A stretch of DNA of 64,000 bases from contig NZ_BMOD01000015.1 in assembly GCF_014646895.1 (NCBI RefSeq), forward strand, positions 1 through 64,000. The letters are read 5' to 3'. The notes under the pieces were generated by a model. The model worked only from the letters and a program-made list of their open reading frames with translations. It made no database searches and was not told where the DNA came from. This DNA comes from Deinococcus roseus (GTDB lineage: Bacteria; Deinococcota; Deinococci; Deinococcales; Deinococcaceae). Positions 53,189-62,454 of the stretch are shown here, in pieces. How positions within the stretch are numbered: the first letter of the stretch is position 1; each line of letters opens with the position of its first letter. A program made the translations under genes and the position numbers.

Positions 53189-53222
53189 ACAAAATCCCCC
53201 TGATGATGCAAATCAGGGGGTT
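53189..53222 (-). terminator. Terminator of aceA
   Basis: Stem CCCCCTGAT/ATCAGGGGG followed by TTTTG on the minus strand. Confidence 0.8.
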
Positions 53223-53245
53223 CAAACACATCGTCAGATCTCAGC

Positions 53246-54532
53246 TCAATCGTGGGCAACCACAAACTGTGCAGCTTCGGTGCTGCCGGTCAAAGCTGTG
53301 GTGCTGGACTGACCTCCAGACACCGCCAGGGTCACCTGATCAAAGTACCCGGTGCCCACCTCACGCTGGTGCTTCACTGCGGTGAAGCCCTGATCGGCTG
53401 CAGCAAATTCAGCCTGTTGCAGTTCCACAAAAGCACTCATCTGGCGGTCCCGGTAACCCCGTGCCAGCTTGAACATGCTGTGGTTCAGGCTGTGAAAGCC
53501 TGCCAGGGTGATGAACTGGAATCTGTACCCCATCTCTCCGAGTTCATTCTGGAATTTTGCGATGGTCTCCCCATCCAGGTTTTTGCGCCAGTTGAAACTG
53601 GGGCTGCAGTTGTAGGCCAGAATTTTTCCGGGAAAGTGCCGGTGCACCCCCTCAGCAAATTGTCTGGCTTCTTCCAGGCTGGGATGGCTGGTTTCACACC
53701 AGATCACATCGGCGTAAGGGGCGTAAGCCAGAGCACGGTGAATGGCTGCATCAATGCCTGAATGCACATGGTAAAAGCCTTCCGGGGTGCGTCCCTTCTG
53801 GTGGTCAATGAAAGGGGCATCGTAAGGATCGATGTCCGAGGTGATCAGGGTGGCGGCATCTGCATCGGTGCGGGCCACCAGCACGGTGGCAACCCCCATC
53901 ACATCGCTGGCCAGACGGGCTGCATTCAGGGTGCGAATGAACTGGCTGGTGGGAATCAAAACCTTGCCCCCAAGGTGACCGCACTTCTTCTCGCTGGCCA
54001 GCTGGTCCTCAAAGTGCACTCCGGCAGCTCCAGCCTCGATCATGGCTTTCATCAGTTCAAAAGCGTTCAGGGGACCCCCAAATCCAGCCTCTGCATCTGC
54101 CACAATGGGCACAAACCAGTCGATGCTGTCCTGACCTTCGGCATGGTGGATCTGGTCTGCGCGGCGCAGGGTGTTGTTGATGCGCTTGACCACTTCTGGC
54201 ACACTGCTGGCCGGATAGAGGCTCTGGTCGGGGTACATCTGGCCTGCGTTGTTGGCATCTGCAGCCACCTGCCAGCCCGACAGGTAGATGGCTTTCAATC
54301 CAGCTTTCACCTGCTGCATGGCCTGGTTTCCTGTCAGGGCTCCCAGCGCATTGATGTAGCCAGGACTGTTCAGGTGCTTCCACAGCTTCTCTGCTCCGAT
54401 TCTGGCCAGGGTGTGCTCGATGGCCACACTGCCCCGCAGTTTCACCACATCTGCCGCCGTGTAGGTGCGCTTGATGCCTTCCCAGCGGGGGCTGGTCTTC
54501 CAGGTCTGTTCGATGATTTCGGGGTAAGTCAT
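53246..54532 (-). CDS. aceA: Isocitrate lyase
   Basis: Glyoxylate shunt enzyme splitting isocitrate to glyoxylate and succinate. 428 residues with LYPASSVPEVVKRINNTLRRADQI, GGPLNAFELMKAMIEAGAAGVHFEDQLASEKKCGHLGGKVL (active-site KKCGH) and ITLAGFHSLNHSMF. GGAGG precedes the ATG. It follows aceB on the same strand after an inverted repeat. Confidence 0.97.
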   Translation of the reverse strand: MTYPEIIEQTWKTSPRWEGIKRTYTAADVVKLRGSVAIEHTLARIGAEKLWKHLNSPGYINALGALTGNQAMQQVKAGLKAIYLSGWQVAADANNAGQMYPDQSLYPASSVPEVVKRINNTLRRADQIHHAEGQDSIDWFVPIVADAEAGFGGPLNAFELMKAMIEAGAAGVHFEDQLASEKKCGHLGGKVLIPTSQFIRTLNAARLASDVMGVATVLVARTDADAATLITSDIDPYDAPFIDHQKGRTPEGFYHVHSGIDAAIHRALAYAPYADVIWCETSHPSLEEARQFAEGVHRHFPGKILAYNCSPSFNWRKNLDGETIAKFQNELGEMGYRFQFITLAGFHSLNHSMFKLARGYRDRQMSAFVELQQAEFAAADQGFTAVKHQREVGTGYFDQVTLAVSGGQSSTTALTGSTEAAQFVVAHD

Positions 54533-54552
54533 AAAGTCCTCCTTTGTCGGAT

Positions 54553-54678
54553 GCCGAGAGCCGAGTGCTCAGGGCCAAGGGCAGATGAGGTGCCTGGGCC
54601 AAAGTTCTACAACTTTTGTGATGTAGGGCATCATCAGAAATGCCCTGCGCTTTCAGCTCTGGGCCCTCGGCTCTCGGC
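54553..54678. repeat. Inverted repeat between aceB and aceA
   Basis: Left arm GCCGAGAGCCGAGTGCTCAG (54553-54572, continuing GGCC to 54576) and right arm GGGCCCTCGGCTCTCGGC (54661-54678) are near-complementary about 85 bases apart. The right arm encodes the last codons of aceB. A smaller stem AGGGCAT/ATGCCCT (54625-54646) lies between. REP-like appearance. Confidence 0.75.
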
Positions 54679-56251
54679 CCTCGGCAAGAAGCTGGTATCC
54701 CCTGAGCGTCAGAAACTCCTCAAACCCTTCCTGTCCCAGAAGCTGCAGAAAGAACTTTGCAGCCTGATCCAGCGCTTTTGCCTGCTGGGAGTGCAGGACC
54801 CTGAGGTGGGCGAGTTCTTTTTGCAGGATGGCATGGACCCTGGGCAGGGTGATTTTGCGACCCGTGCGGGTTTCCTGGTGGTGGTGGATCCACTGCCACA
54901 GCTGGGCACGGGAGATTTCTGCGGTGGCGGCGTCTTCCATCAGGTTGTTGATGGGAACGGCCCCTGCACCCTGCAGCCAGGCCGAGAGGTATTGCAGGCA
55001 GACCGACACATTGGCCCTGACCCCTTCATCGGTGATGTCGGCTTGTGGAACGGTCAGCAGGTCTTGTGGGGTGACATTCAGGTCCGGCAGTTGTTTGTGA
55101 ATCTGGTTGGGGCCGGGCATCAGGCGATCAAAAACCTCCAGAGCCACTGGGACCAGACCGGGGTGGGCCACCCAGGTGCCGTCATGGCCGTTTCTGGCCT
55201 CGCGCTCTTTGTCCAGTTGCACCTGCTCGAAGGCTTTTTTGTTGGCCTCCCCGTCGTTTTTGACCGGAATAAAAGCGCTCATGCCTCCGATGGCAGGGGC
55301 TCCCCTTTTGTGGCAAGTCTGGATGGCCAGTCTGGAGTAGGCGGTCATCATGTCTGTGCCCATGGTGACTTTGCTGCGGTCTGGCAACACGAACTTTGCA
55401 TCGTTCCTGAATTTTTTGATGATGGAGAAAATGTAGTCCCAGCGTCCACAGTTCAAACCTGCGGCGTGTTCCCTGAGTTCGTATAAAATTTCTTCCATCT
55501 CGAAGGCGGCCAGGATGGTTTCGATCAGCACAGTGGCTTTGATGGTGCCTCTGGAAAGTCCCAGATGTTGCTGGGAAAACAGGAACACTTCGTTCCACCA
55601 GCGGGCTTCCAGGTGGCTTTCCAGTTTGGGCAGGTAGAAGTAAGGGCCTGATCCCTGACGGATCAATTCTCTGGCGTTGTGGAACAGGTAAATTCCAAAA
55701 TCAAAGAGGCTGCCAGAGATGGGCTGTCCGGCCAGCAGCACGTGTTTCTCTTCGAGGTGCAAGCCTCTGGGGCGCACTTTGAGGGTGGCGGTGGTGTCTT
55801 TGAGGATGTAGGTTTTGCCTGCGCCTTCAAAGGAAATGGTTTTGCGAACGGCATCTCTGAGGTTGATCTGGCCCTGAATGCAGTTCTCCCAGGTGGGGCT
55901 GCTGGCATCTTCAAAATCTGCCATGAAGACTTTCGCACCGCTGTTGAGGGCATTGATGATCATTTTGCGGTCCACGGGTCCGGTGATTTCCACCCGGCGG
56001 TCCTGCAAATCCTGGGGCAACCCTGAGATCTGCCATTCTTTTTCCCGGATGAAGCGGGTCTCCGAGAGAAAATCGGGGTGTTTTCCCTGTTCGATTTCAC
56101 GCTGCCTTGCATCTCTTGCCACCAGAAGTTCCTGGCGGGCAGGCCCAAACTGCCGTTGCAGATGAAATACGAATTCGAGGGCCTCTGGGGTGAGGATGGA
56201 CGCCTGCTGGGGCGTCAGTCTCGGGGTGTGCAGCCACTGGATCTGTGTCAT
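54653..56251 (-). CDS. aceB: Malate synthase A
   Basis: Condenses glyoxylate with acetyl-CoA to malate. 532 residues, the length of form A: TGPVDRKMIINALNSGAKVFMADFEDASSPTW, LKVRPRGLHLEEKHV, IKATVLIETILAAFEMEEILYELREHAAGLNCGRWDYIFS and GTWVAHPGLVPVALEVFDRLMPGPNQI. GGAGG precedes the ATG. Its last ten residues (AEGREPRAQS) are read from the inverted repeat, so the natural C-terminus was probably altered. Confidence 0.96.
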   Translation of the reverse strand: MTQIQWLHTPRLTPQQASILTPEALEFVFHLQRQFGPARQELLVARDARQREIEQGKHPDFLSETRFIREKEWQISGLPQDLQDRRVEITGPVDRKMIINALNSGAKVFMADFEDASSPTWENCIQGQINLRDAVRKTISFEGAGKTYILKDTTATLKVRPRGLHLEEKHVLLAGQPISGSLFDFGIYLFHNARELIRQGSGPYFYLPKLESHLEARWWNEVFLFSQQHLGLSRGTIKATVLIETILAAFEMEEILYELREHAAGLNCGRWDYIFSIIKKFRNDAKFVLPDRSKVTMGTDMMTAYSRLAIQTCHKRGAPAIGGMSAFIPVKNDGEANKKAFEQVQLDKEREARNGHDGTWVAHPGLVPVALEVFDRLMPGPNQIHKQLPDLNVTPQDLLTVPQADITDEGVRANVSVCLQYLSAWLQGAGAVPINNLMEDAATAEISRAQLWQWIHHHQETRTGRKITLPRVHAILQKELAHLRVLHSQQAKALDQAAKFFLQLLGQEGFEEFLTLRGYQLLAEGREPRAQS

Positions 56252-56751
56252 CTTGCCCTCCTTGTGATTCAGGATAGGGGGGGCAGGGGTGGTTTAGACC
56301 CGGTTTAAGTTGGGGATCCGTAGGGACGCTTTCAAAAATGCATAAACCAGCTTGCGGTATACACCAGAACAAAGTAAACCACTGCCAGCGGGTCACTGCA
56401 ACAAACATTGGCGTAAAACCAACACCATCAGACCAATGTCCCAAGTGGTATCAAACATCCATTGAAGTTCAAAATTTGAATTTGGAATGTTCCAAAGTTG
56501 TCTAGATGATTCTGAAAAAACGGTGCATAACCCCCTTACTATACCGGTACATAACCCTTACATCTGTGTGACGTTCCTCCAGAGCGTTGATGGCAAGAGG
56601 CTTGTGGCCCCAGGCCCCATTGCCCAGACCATCACTGGACCCATTCTGTTTTCATTGCTCCAGGTCCACTCCTCCAGGAATGAACACGAGCCCACAGAAC
56701 CACCATGCTGGTGATCTGCGCTGGTCTGATGTTGCCCACCCAAGGAGACCT
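56252..56751. other. Regulatory region upstream of the astacin protease
   Basis: 500 bases without a convincing gene. It contains two adjoining palindromes (TTCAAAATTTGAA at 56468-56480 and TTTGGAATGTTCCAAA at 56481-56496) and a direct repeat GTGCATAACCC...TTAC / GTACATAACCC..TTAC starting at 56523 and 56546. These look like transcription-factor sites. Confidence 0.55.
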
Positions 56752-58071
56752 ATGAACCGGAACCTGTCTTTTGCTGGACTGATCTCTCTGAGCCTGCTGG
56801 CTGCCTGCTCCACCCCCAATGTGGAAGTCCAGGAACAACAACTGGACCCCCACTACATGAACTTCACCAGTCACCCCCAATTCAAACAGATGAATGTGCT
56901 GTTTGCAGGAAGCGACAAAGCCAGCACCATTCAGGCTTATGAAAAAAACGGCAAATTGATGTTCCAGGGCGACCTGATGATTGCCAGTGACACAGACCAT
57001 GACCGCATCTCCCAGCAGGCAGGCATTGTCACCTCCCGCCCCTGGAGCAACAAAACCATTCCCTACGTGATTGATGCCAGCCTCAGCGGTCAAACCAGCC
57101 TGATCAACCAGGCCGTGAACCAGTACAACAGCACCACCAATGTGCGCTGGGTGCCCAGAACCAACCAGGCCAACTATGTGCGCTTCTTCAAAGAGAATGG
57201 CTGCTGGTCTTACGTGGGCATGATTGGCGGACAGCAGAACCTCTCCCTTGGAGACGGCTGTTACAGCATCGGCACCGCCCTGCACGAGATGACCCACGCT
57301 GCAGGTGCCCACCACGAACAATCCAGAACAGACCGCGACCAGTGGATCACCATCAACTGGAACAACATCCCCACCGACTGGCACAGCCAGTTCCAGATCA
57401 TCTCTGAGGCCAAGCCCTACGGTGCCTATGATTTCTACAGCATCATGCACTACGGGCTGTACTGGGGCAACAACCTCGCCATGACCCCCAAAGTCGCTGG
57501 AATTGACTACAACCGGGTGGGCAGAGGCACCGCCCTCACTGCAACCGACGTTGCAGGGATCAACAGCATCTACCCCGGAAGCACTGGACCTGCCACCAGC
57601 ATCACCAACGGCGGTGTGTACCGGGTGCAGAATGTGGGCAGCAACAAGTGCCTGGATGTGGACAACGTGTCCACCGCCAACGGAGCCAGCATCAAACAGT
57701 ATGCCTGCATTGAACGCAACACCCTGTACAACCAGGATTACCGCTTCAAGCAGGTCAACACCCCAGAAGGCGTGTACTACCAGATCCAGGCCGTGCACTC
57801 GGGCAAGTGTGCCGACATCTCAGGCATCAACAAAAACGATGGGGCCAAACTGAACCAGTGGGATTGCCAGGGCAACCCTGATGATCCCTCCCTCAGAAAC
57901 CAGCTGTTCAGACCTGCCCAGGTCGCCACTGCAGTCTGGCAGTTTGGCATCAAGCACTCGGGCAAGTGCCTGGATGTGCCCTCTGGCAGCACCGCCGATG
58001 TGCAACTCCAGCAGTGGACCTGCAATGCCAGCAACGCCCAGCGTTTCCGCCTGATTCCTGTCTCCCACTAA
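56752..58071 (+). CDS. Secreted astacin-family metalloprotease with ricin-type lectin domain
   Basis: 439 residues: lipoprotein signal (LISLSLLAACSTP, C19), a propeptide-like stretch, an M12A protease domain with the zinc site HEMTHAAGAHHEQSR (178-192; ligands H178, H182, H188) and Met-turn SIMHYG (M232), then a ricin B-type beta-trefoil from about 287 (NGGVYRVQNVGSNKCLDV, three Q.W-like repeats, last QLQQWTCNASNAQRFRLIP). AAGGAGA precedes ATG 56752. Probably degrades protein bound to carbohydrate surfaces. Confidence 0.93.
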   Translation: MNRNLSFAGLISLSLLAACSTPNVEVQEQQLDPHYMNFTSHPQFKQMNVLFAGSDKASTIQAYEKNGKLMFQGDLMIASDTDHDRISQQAGIVTSRPWSNKTIPYVIDASLSGQTSLINQAVNQYNSTTNVRWVPRTNQANYVRFFKENGCWSYVGMIGGQQNLSLGDGCYSIGTALHEMTHAAGAHHEQSRTDRDQWITINWNNIPTDWHSQFQIISEAKPYGAYDFYSIMHYGLYWGNNLAMTPKVAGIDYNRVGRGTALTATDVAGINSIYPGSTGPATSITNGGVYRVQNVGSNKCLDVDNVSTANGASIKQYACIERNTLYNQDYRFKQVNTPEGVYYQIQAVHSGKCADISGINKNDGAKLNQWDCQGNPDDPSLRNQLFRPAQVATAVWQFGIKHSGKCLDVPSGSTADVQLQQWTCNASNAQRFRLIPVSH

Positions 58072-58099
58072 AAAACCTGCCTTCTCAACCCGTGATCAG

Positions 58100-58124
58100 A
58101 GCCCTGGAAAATCCAGGGCTTTTT
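58100..58124 (+). terminator. Terminator of the astacin gene
   Basis: Stem AGCCCTGG/CCAGGGCT followed by TTTTTG. Confidence 0.8.
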
Positions 58125-58205
58125 GCTGTTGCTGGTTGTTGTGGGCTGTTGCAGGATGATCCAGTCAGAAGGTGTCCATGTTATTGTTGACAGGAGAGGT
58201 AAACC

Positions 58206-58964
58206 ATGAAAAAGATTTTGCTGCTGGGACTCTTGCTGCTGGGAAACGCACTCGCCACCACCGTGGCAGAGGTCAAGAAAAAAGGGGTGCTGGTGCTGGG
58301 CACCGACCCACAATTTCAGCCGTTTGAATTCACCAACGACAAGGGTGAAATCATCGGTTTTGACATCGACATTGCACAGGCCATCGCTGCAGACCTTGGG
58401 GTCAAACTGGAAATCAAAAACGTGGGCTTCGGACAACTGATGCCTGGGAGCATCACCTCCAAACGGGTGGACCTGGCGATCTCTGGCATCACCATCACAG
58501 ATGAACGGGCCAAAGTGGTGTCTTTCAGCAAAACCTATTTCACCAGCGCCCAGGTGTTCATTGCCAAAAGTGGCAATCCCAAAAAGCTGAACTGGCCCCT
58601 CAAAACCCTCAAGGGAACCACCATCGGGGTGCAGGCCGGAACCACTGGTTTTTATTTCGCAGACGACACACTGAAAAAACTGGGGGCCACCCTCAAGGTG
58701 TACGATGACTTTGCTTCGGGCCTCAGCGACGTACAGAACGGACGCATTGCTGCCATGGTAGGAGACAAACCCACTGTGGATTACCTGAAAAAAGCCCGGC
58801 CTGGCCAATTCCAGCAGGTGGGAAAAGACCTGGTCTCTGAAGATTATGGCATTGCTTTTGCCAAAAACAGCGATCTGGCAAAAGCCGCCAATGCCACCCT
58901 GGACAGGCTCAGAAAAAACGGTGAATACCAGAAACTGCTGGAAAAATGGATTGTGGCAAAATAA
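58206..58964 (+). CDS. Amino-acid-type ABC transporter binding protein
   Basis: 252 residues with a signal peptide (MKKILLLGLLLLGNALA) and the SBP_bac_3 fold: VLVLGTDPQFQPFEFTNDKGEIIGFDIDIAQAIAADLGVKLE, VDLAISGITITDERAKVVSFSKTYF and GVQAGTTGFYFADDTLKKL. Binds a polar amino acid in the periplasm or surface space. GGAG precedes the ATG. No permease or ATPase genes are adjacent, so its partners are elsewhere. No clear terminator follows; 58965-59286 holds only short repeats (CCTGAACAAAyCCAGCC twice). Confidence 0.93.
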   Translation: MKKILLLGLLLLGNALATTVAEVKKKGVLVLGTDPQFQPFEFTNDKGEIIGFDIDIAQAIAADLGVKLEIKNVGFGQLMPGSITSKRVDLAISGITITDERAKVVSFSKTYFTSAQVFIAKSGNPKKLNWPLKTLKGTTIGVQAGTTGFYFADDTLKKLGATLKVYDDFASGLSDVQNGRIAAMVGDKPTVDYLKKARPGQFQQVGKDLVSEDYGIAFAKNSDLAKAANATLDRLRKNGEYQKLLEKWIVAK

Positions 58965-59286
58965 AATCATCCTGAACAAACCCAGCCTGAACAAATCCAG
59001 CCCGGGGTGCAAAACCTGTTGATGTGATGACCAGCAGAACATGAAACGTGGAGCTTTTCGATCTCACGGTTTATGTTCTGGTTTGACAGAAAAACAAGAG
59101 GGTTTCTCCTGGGTTGATCTTTTCTGGAATGATCGGCTTCACAAGAAGTGCTCACTCCAACGATCAACGCATTTCATAGACAATTCTTTTCATGATGAGG
59201 GCCTGAACGGTATGTTAGGATCACCCTGGCTCAAATCAAAATGCACTGAAAAGTCTTGTACACGTTGTGAGGGCCTGAGGAGGAAA

Positions 59287-60915
59287 ATGATACAAAAATC
59301 AGTGTTCACAGGTGCGCTTTTTACCCTGGTTGCTTTGCTGGCAGGCTGCAATCCACAGGTTCCCCAGATCCAGGAAGACCATGGACCTGCACCCCGTTTT
59401 GACAAACTGGCCCAGAATGCCTGCCCGTTCTTTCCAGGCACCACAGCCCCGGCCCATGTGGAATGTGGCTATGTGGTGGTCAGGGAAAACCGGAGTGATC
59501 CCGACAAAACCCGCAATGTGAAGTTGGCTGTGGCCATCATCCATCAGGATGCCTCCAAACGCTCTGCAGTGGCCACCATCAACCTGGAAGGCGGACCTGG
59601 CGGCAGCTCCGCCTGGCGGGTTCCTGTGGTTGCGAACAAAAGCAATGGCTATTCCCAGGACTGGCTGGCAGCAGGAGATGTGGTCATCTATGACCAGCGC
59701 GGAATTGGCAAATCCCGACCTGAACTGTCCTGCCCTTACCCTGAAACCGATGGTGACTGTTTCAACAGGCTGCAGAAAATTGCAGACCTCAACCAGTACA
59801 ACACCAAAAACAGCGCAGCAGACATCGCAGACATTGCCAGTGTGCTGGGGTACAGCGCTTTAAACGTGTACGGCAGCTCTTACGGCACCCAGCTGGCCCA
59901 GCGTTTCATGCGGGACTTCCCAGCCAAAATCAGAGGGGTGGTCCTTGATGCAGTGGTGGACCCAGCTTCTCCTTTTGTGATGGATGGCTCCAGACGGTTC
60001 AATCAGTCGTTCCTGACCCTGCAAGCAGATTGCCAGAAAGATGCTGCCTGCAACAAGGCCTATCCTGACCTGGCTGGCACCCTCAAAGCTGTTCTGAAAG
60101 ATCTGGACAGCAGAAAAGTGATGGTGACCCTGCTGGATGACAAGATGCAGACGGTCTATGACCGGGGCAAACCTTACCAGTTTCAATTGACCAGTGGGCT
60201 GTACCTCAATGCCCTGCGCCAGTTCTTTTACTCCAGAAATGTGATCCGCCGGGTGCCTTCCCTGCTTTACAGCACCAGAGACAAACACTACGAGGAACTG
60301 TCCTCCCTGCTGTACACCTTCTTTGTCCTGGAGGAAGAAGACGATTTCAGTGAAGGGGTATACAACTCGGTGATTTGCTCAGATGCCCTGCCCTTTACCA
60401 ACAAGCAGGCCGGCCTGGACAGCGAAGCCCAACTGACAGAACCATTCAAGAGCTACATGACTGGCTTCCATCAGCGTTACTTTGACATCTGTGCCCAGTG
60501 GCCTGTGAAAAAATCAGACGATCAGGCAGCACAGCGCACCCCCAGTGACCTTTCCACCGTGCTTTTGTCCGGGCGTTACGATCCCATCACTCCAGAAGCC
60601 GAAGCCATTGCTGTGGCCAGTGCACTGACCCACAAACAGACCATTTACTTCCGGGCTTACAGCCATGGGGCCGTCAACTTCACCCGCAACACCACCACCG
60701 GAATGCTGGATTCCACCTGCGGCTCCACCCTGTTCCGGGATTTCCTGTTGAACCCAGAGCAGGACCTCACCCGCCCCTGCACGGAAACCCCCCTGGAATT
60801 CATTTTGCCCTCCAGTGCCCTGCAACAGAAACTTTCTGCAAACCTGCTGGAGGACCTGAAACTGGATCCTGCTGTGCACCAGAGAGAGCCCTGGGGACCC
60901 AATCCTTTCCGGTAA
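59287..60915 (+). CDS. Lipoprotein alpha/beta hydrolase, S33 aminopeptidase type
   Basis: 542 residues: lipobox LLAGC (C21), VATINLEGGPGGSS oxyanion region, VVIYDQRGIGKSRPELSCP, nucleophile NVYGSSYGTQLAQRF, acid in LLSGRYDPITP and histidine in SHGAVNF. The TAP-like C-terminal domain fits secreted tripeptidyl-type aminopeptidases. GGAGG lies five bases before ATG 59287; the frame continues to 59041 without a ribosome site. With the astacin protease nearby, extracellular peptide use is likely. Confidence 0.92.
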   Translation: MIQKSVFTGALFTLVALLAGCNPQVPQIQEDHGPAPRFDKLAQNACPFFPGTTAPAHVECGYVVVRENRSDPDKTRNVKLAVAIIHQDASKRSAVATINLEGGPGGSSAWRVPVVANKSNGYSQDWLAAGDVVIYDQRGIGKSRPELSCPYPETDGDCFNRLQKIADLNQYNTKNSAADIADIASVLGYSALNVYGSSYGTQLAQRFMRDFPAKIRGVVLDAVVDPASPFVMDGSRRFNQSFLTLQADCQKDAACNKAYPDLAGTLKAVLKDLDSRKVMVTLLDDKMQTVYDRGKPYQFQLTSGLYLNALRQFFYSRNVIRRVPSLLYSTRDKHYEELSSLLYTFFVLEEEDDFSEGVYNSVICSDALPFTNKQAGLDSEAQLTEPFKSYMTGFHQRYFDICAQWPVKKSDDQAAQRTPSDLSTVLLSGRYDPITPEAEAIAVASALTHKQTIYFRAYSHGAVNFTRNTTTGMLDSTCGSTLFRDFLLNPEQDLTRPCTETPLEFILPSSALQQKLSANLLEDLKLDPAVHQREPWGPNPFR

Positions 60916-60945
60916 AACCACCTTCCTCTTTTCACCAAATCAGAA

Positions 60946-60970
60946 ACACCCCTTGCGGGGTGTTTTTCTT
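60946..60970 (+). terminator. Terminator of the S33 hydrolase gene
   Basis: Stem ACACCCC/GGGGTGT followed by TTTTTCTT. Confidence 0.85.
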
Positions 60971-61033
60971 GTGGATCAATCCAGTGCTTCAACTTCAATT
61001 GATTGTCAAAACATTCTGATCAAAGGGTCTGGA

Positions 61034-61402
61034 TTACTGATCCACCCGTTCGTATTTGTGGTCCTGCAATTCCTGGTCTTTCTTGAGTTTGTAAGGATTC
61101 AAGAGGGCAATGGCACCCGCCATGATGATGAACAACGGCCAGACCCGGCCCCAGTCCAGACCGAACAGGAAAATGCTTCCCACCAGCACCAGGGGCAAAC
61201 CCTGGGCAATCTTGGAACCCACACCCGGGGTATAGCCCACCTTCTGGTACTCATCATAGGCTTTGAACCACTGGTAGGCTCCAGGGGCCAGAATGAACAG
61301 GGCCCACCAGTTGTCAAACCGGAATCCCAGTCCGAACACCAGGAAGAAAATCACCCCAATGCCAATCAGTTTCCATGCTTCGTTTTGTTTTTGCTGTTCC
61401 AT
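61034..61402 (-). CDS. Small membrane protein, LiaI/LiaF-like transmembrane region
   Basis: 122 residues with four hydrophobic segments in two pairs (AWKLIGIGVIFFLVFGLGF, NWWALFILAPGAYQWF, GLPLVLVGSIFLFGLDWG, VWPLFIIMAGAIALL). The paired WPLFII/PGAY layout resembles the short LiaI/LiaF-type membrane domain. Role unknown. GAGG precedes ATG 61402; an earlier ATG at 61438 lacks a site. Confidence 0.75.
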   Translation of the reverse strand: MEQQKQNEAWKLIGIGVIFFLVFGLGFRFDNWWALFILAPGAYQWFKAYDEYQKVGYTPGVGSKIAQGLPLVLVGSIFLFGLDWGRVWPLFIIMAGAIALLNPYKLKKDQELQDHKYERVDQ

Positions 61403-61482
61403 GACTGCACCTCTTCCTTCAGGATACTTCTGGGGCATCCATTCAGGTACCCTCAGAAGTCACTGCTCTGGTATGACATACG

Positions 61483-62307
61483 TCACATTCCAGGAACAGG
61501 TTGCTTCCCATCAAGGTCGGTGTACCCAAGGTCCAGAGCGACTTGCAGCACATCGAGCGTTTTGCCCGAAAAAGCAAGTTTTTCTGCATCCCGGTACAGG
61601 GCAGAAACGGCCAGTCCCACAAACTCAGGGCTGTGGGAGTTGCTGAGGTCAAAGACTCCAGCTTTCAAGACAGATTCAGTGCGCACCAATCCTGGATGCA
61701 GGGAAAGCACCGTCACACCCTGGGGGTACAGCTCATGCGCCATGCATGCGGTCATGTGGTCACTGGCGGCTTTGGCTGCTCCGTAAGCCACCCCCATGTC
61801 CACTTTTCTGGAAGCAATGAAAGAGATGTTCACGATCAGGCCACCGCTGGATTTCAAGAGCAGCGGAACAGCAAAACTGCTGGTGACATATTGTGCCCTC
61901 ACTCCAGCATCAAACATCCTGTCCCAGCGGTTTAAGGGGGCCGTCCAGAATCCCTGCTCTTCCCAGAATTTCGTGCCGTCCCAGTAATGTTCATAGCCGC
62001 CCCAGGCATTGTTGACCAGGATGTCCAGTTGCCCCTGTTCCTGCTCGATGCGCTGCAGAACTGCACGGGTCTGCTCGTCGCTGGTGTGGTCGCACTGCAA
62101 AGGAATTCCGATTCCTCCATCAGCTTCAATCTCCTGCTGGGTGCTGCTCAAACTGCCTGGAAGGTCCACACTGGCCTCTCCTTCATTCACAGTGCGTCCA
62201 GTGAAATACACCACTGCCCCCTGCTGGGCCAGGGCCAGCGCAATTCCTTTTCCCACACCCCGGGATGCTCCCGTCACCAGTGCCACTTTTCCTGTCAGTT
62301 CACCCAT
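61483..62307 (-). CDS. SDR family oxidoreductase
   Basis: 274 residues: KVALVTGASRGVGKGIALAL (NAD(P) binding), VYFTGRT, LVNNAWGGYEHYW, IVNISFIASRKVDMGVAYGAAKAASDHM with the YxxxK pair, and SLHPGLVRTESV. It resembles the DHRS1-like group. Substrate unknown. GGGAGG precedes ATG 62307. The parS-like 16-mer lies 44 bases upstream. Confidence 0.9.
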   Translation of the reverse strand: MGELTGKVALVTGASRGVGKGIALALAQQGAVVYFTGRTVNEGEASVDLPGSLSSTQQEIEADGGIGIPLQCDHTSDEQTRAVLQRIEQEQGQLDILVNNAWGGYEHYWDGTKFWEEQGFWTAPLNRWDRMFDAGVRAQYVTSSFAVPLLLKSSGGLIVNISFIASRKVDMGVAYGAAKAASDHMTACMAHELYPQGVTVLSLHPGLVRTESVLKAGVFDLSNSHSPEFVGLAVSALYRDAEKLAFSGKTLDVLQVALDLGYTDLDGKQPVPGM

Positions 62308-62350
62308 ACCATGCCCTCCCTGATTTTGTTCTGTGCTTAATAAGGGTAGG

Positions 62351-62366
62351 TGTTTCACGTGAAAAA
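62351..62366. promoter_or_regulatory. parS-like palindrome
   Basis: TGTTTCACGTGAAAAA differs at one position from the bacterial ParB-binding consensus TGTTTCACGTGAAACA. It lies 89 bases past the gyrB stop and upstream of the SDR gene. Confidence 0.4.
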
Positions 62367-62390
62367 CGAAATAAGGGGGATGGCTTAACG

Positions 62391-62449
62391 CAAAAAAATC
62401 CTCTCCCTGGCAGGGAGAGGAAAGCGAGTGCAACGAGCGAGGTGAGGGT
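62391..62449 (-). repeat. Hairpin-plus-tail dispersed repeat, copy B, acting as gyrB terminator
   Basis: Stem CCTCTCCCTG/CAGGGAGAGG (62400-62420) followed on the minus strand by TTTTTTTG, a strong terminator, and preceded by the string shared with copy A at 49032-49076 (GGAAAGCrAGTGmAACGAGC). Confidence 0.7.
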
Positions 62450-62454
62450 CAGGC

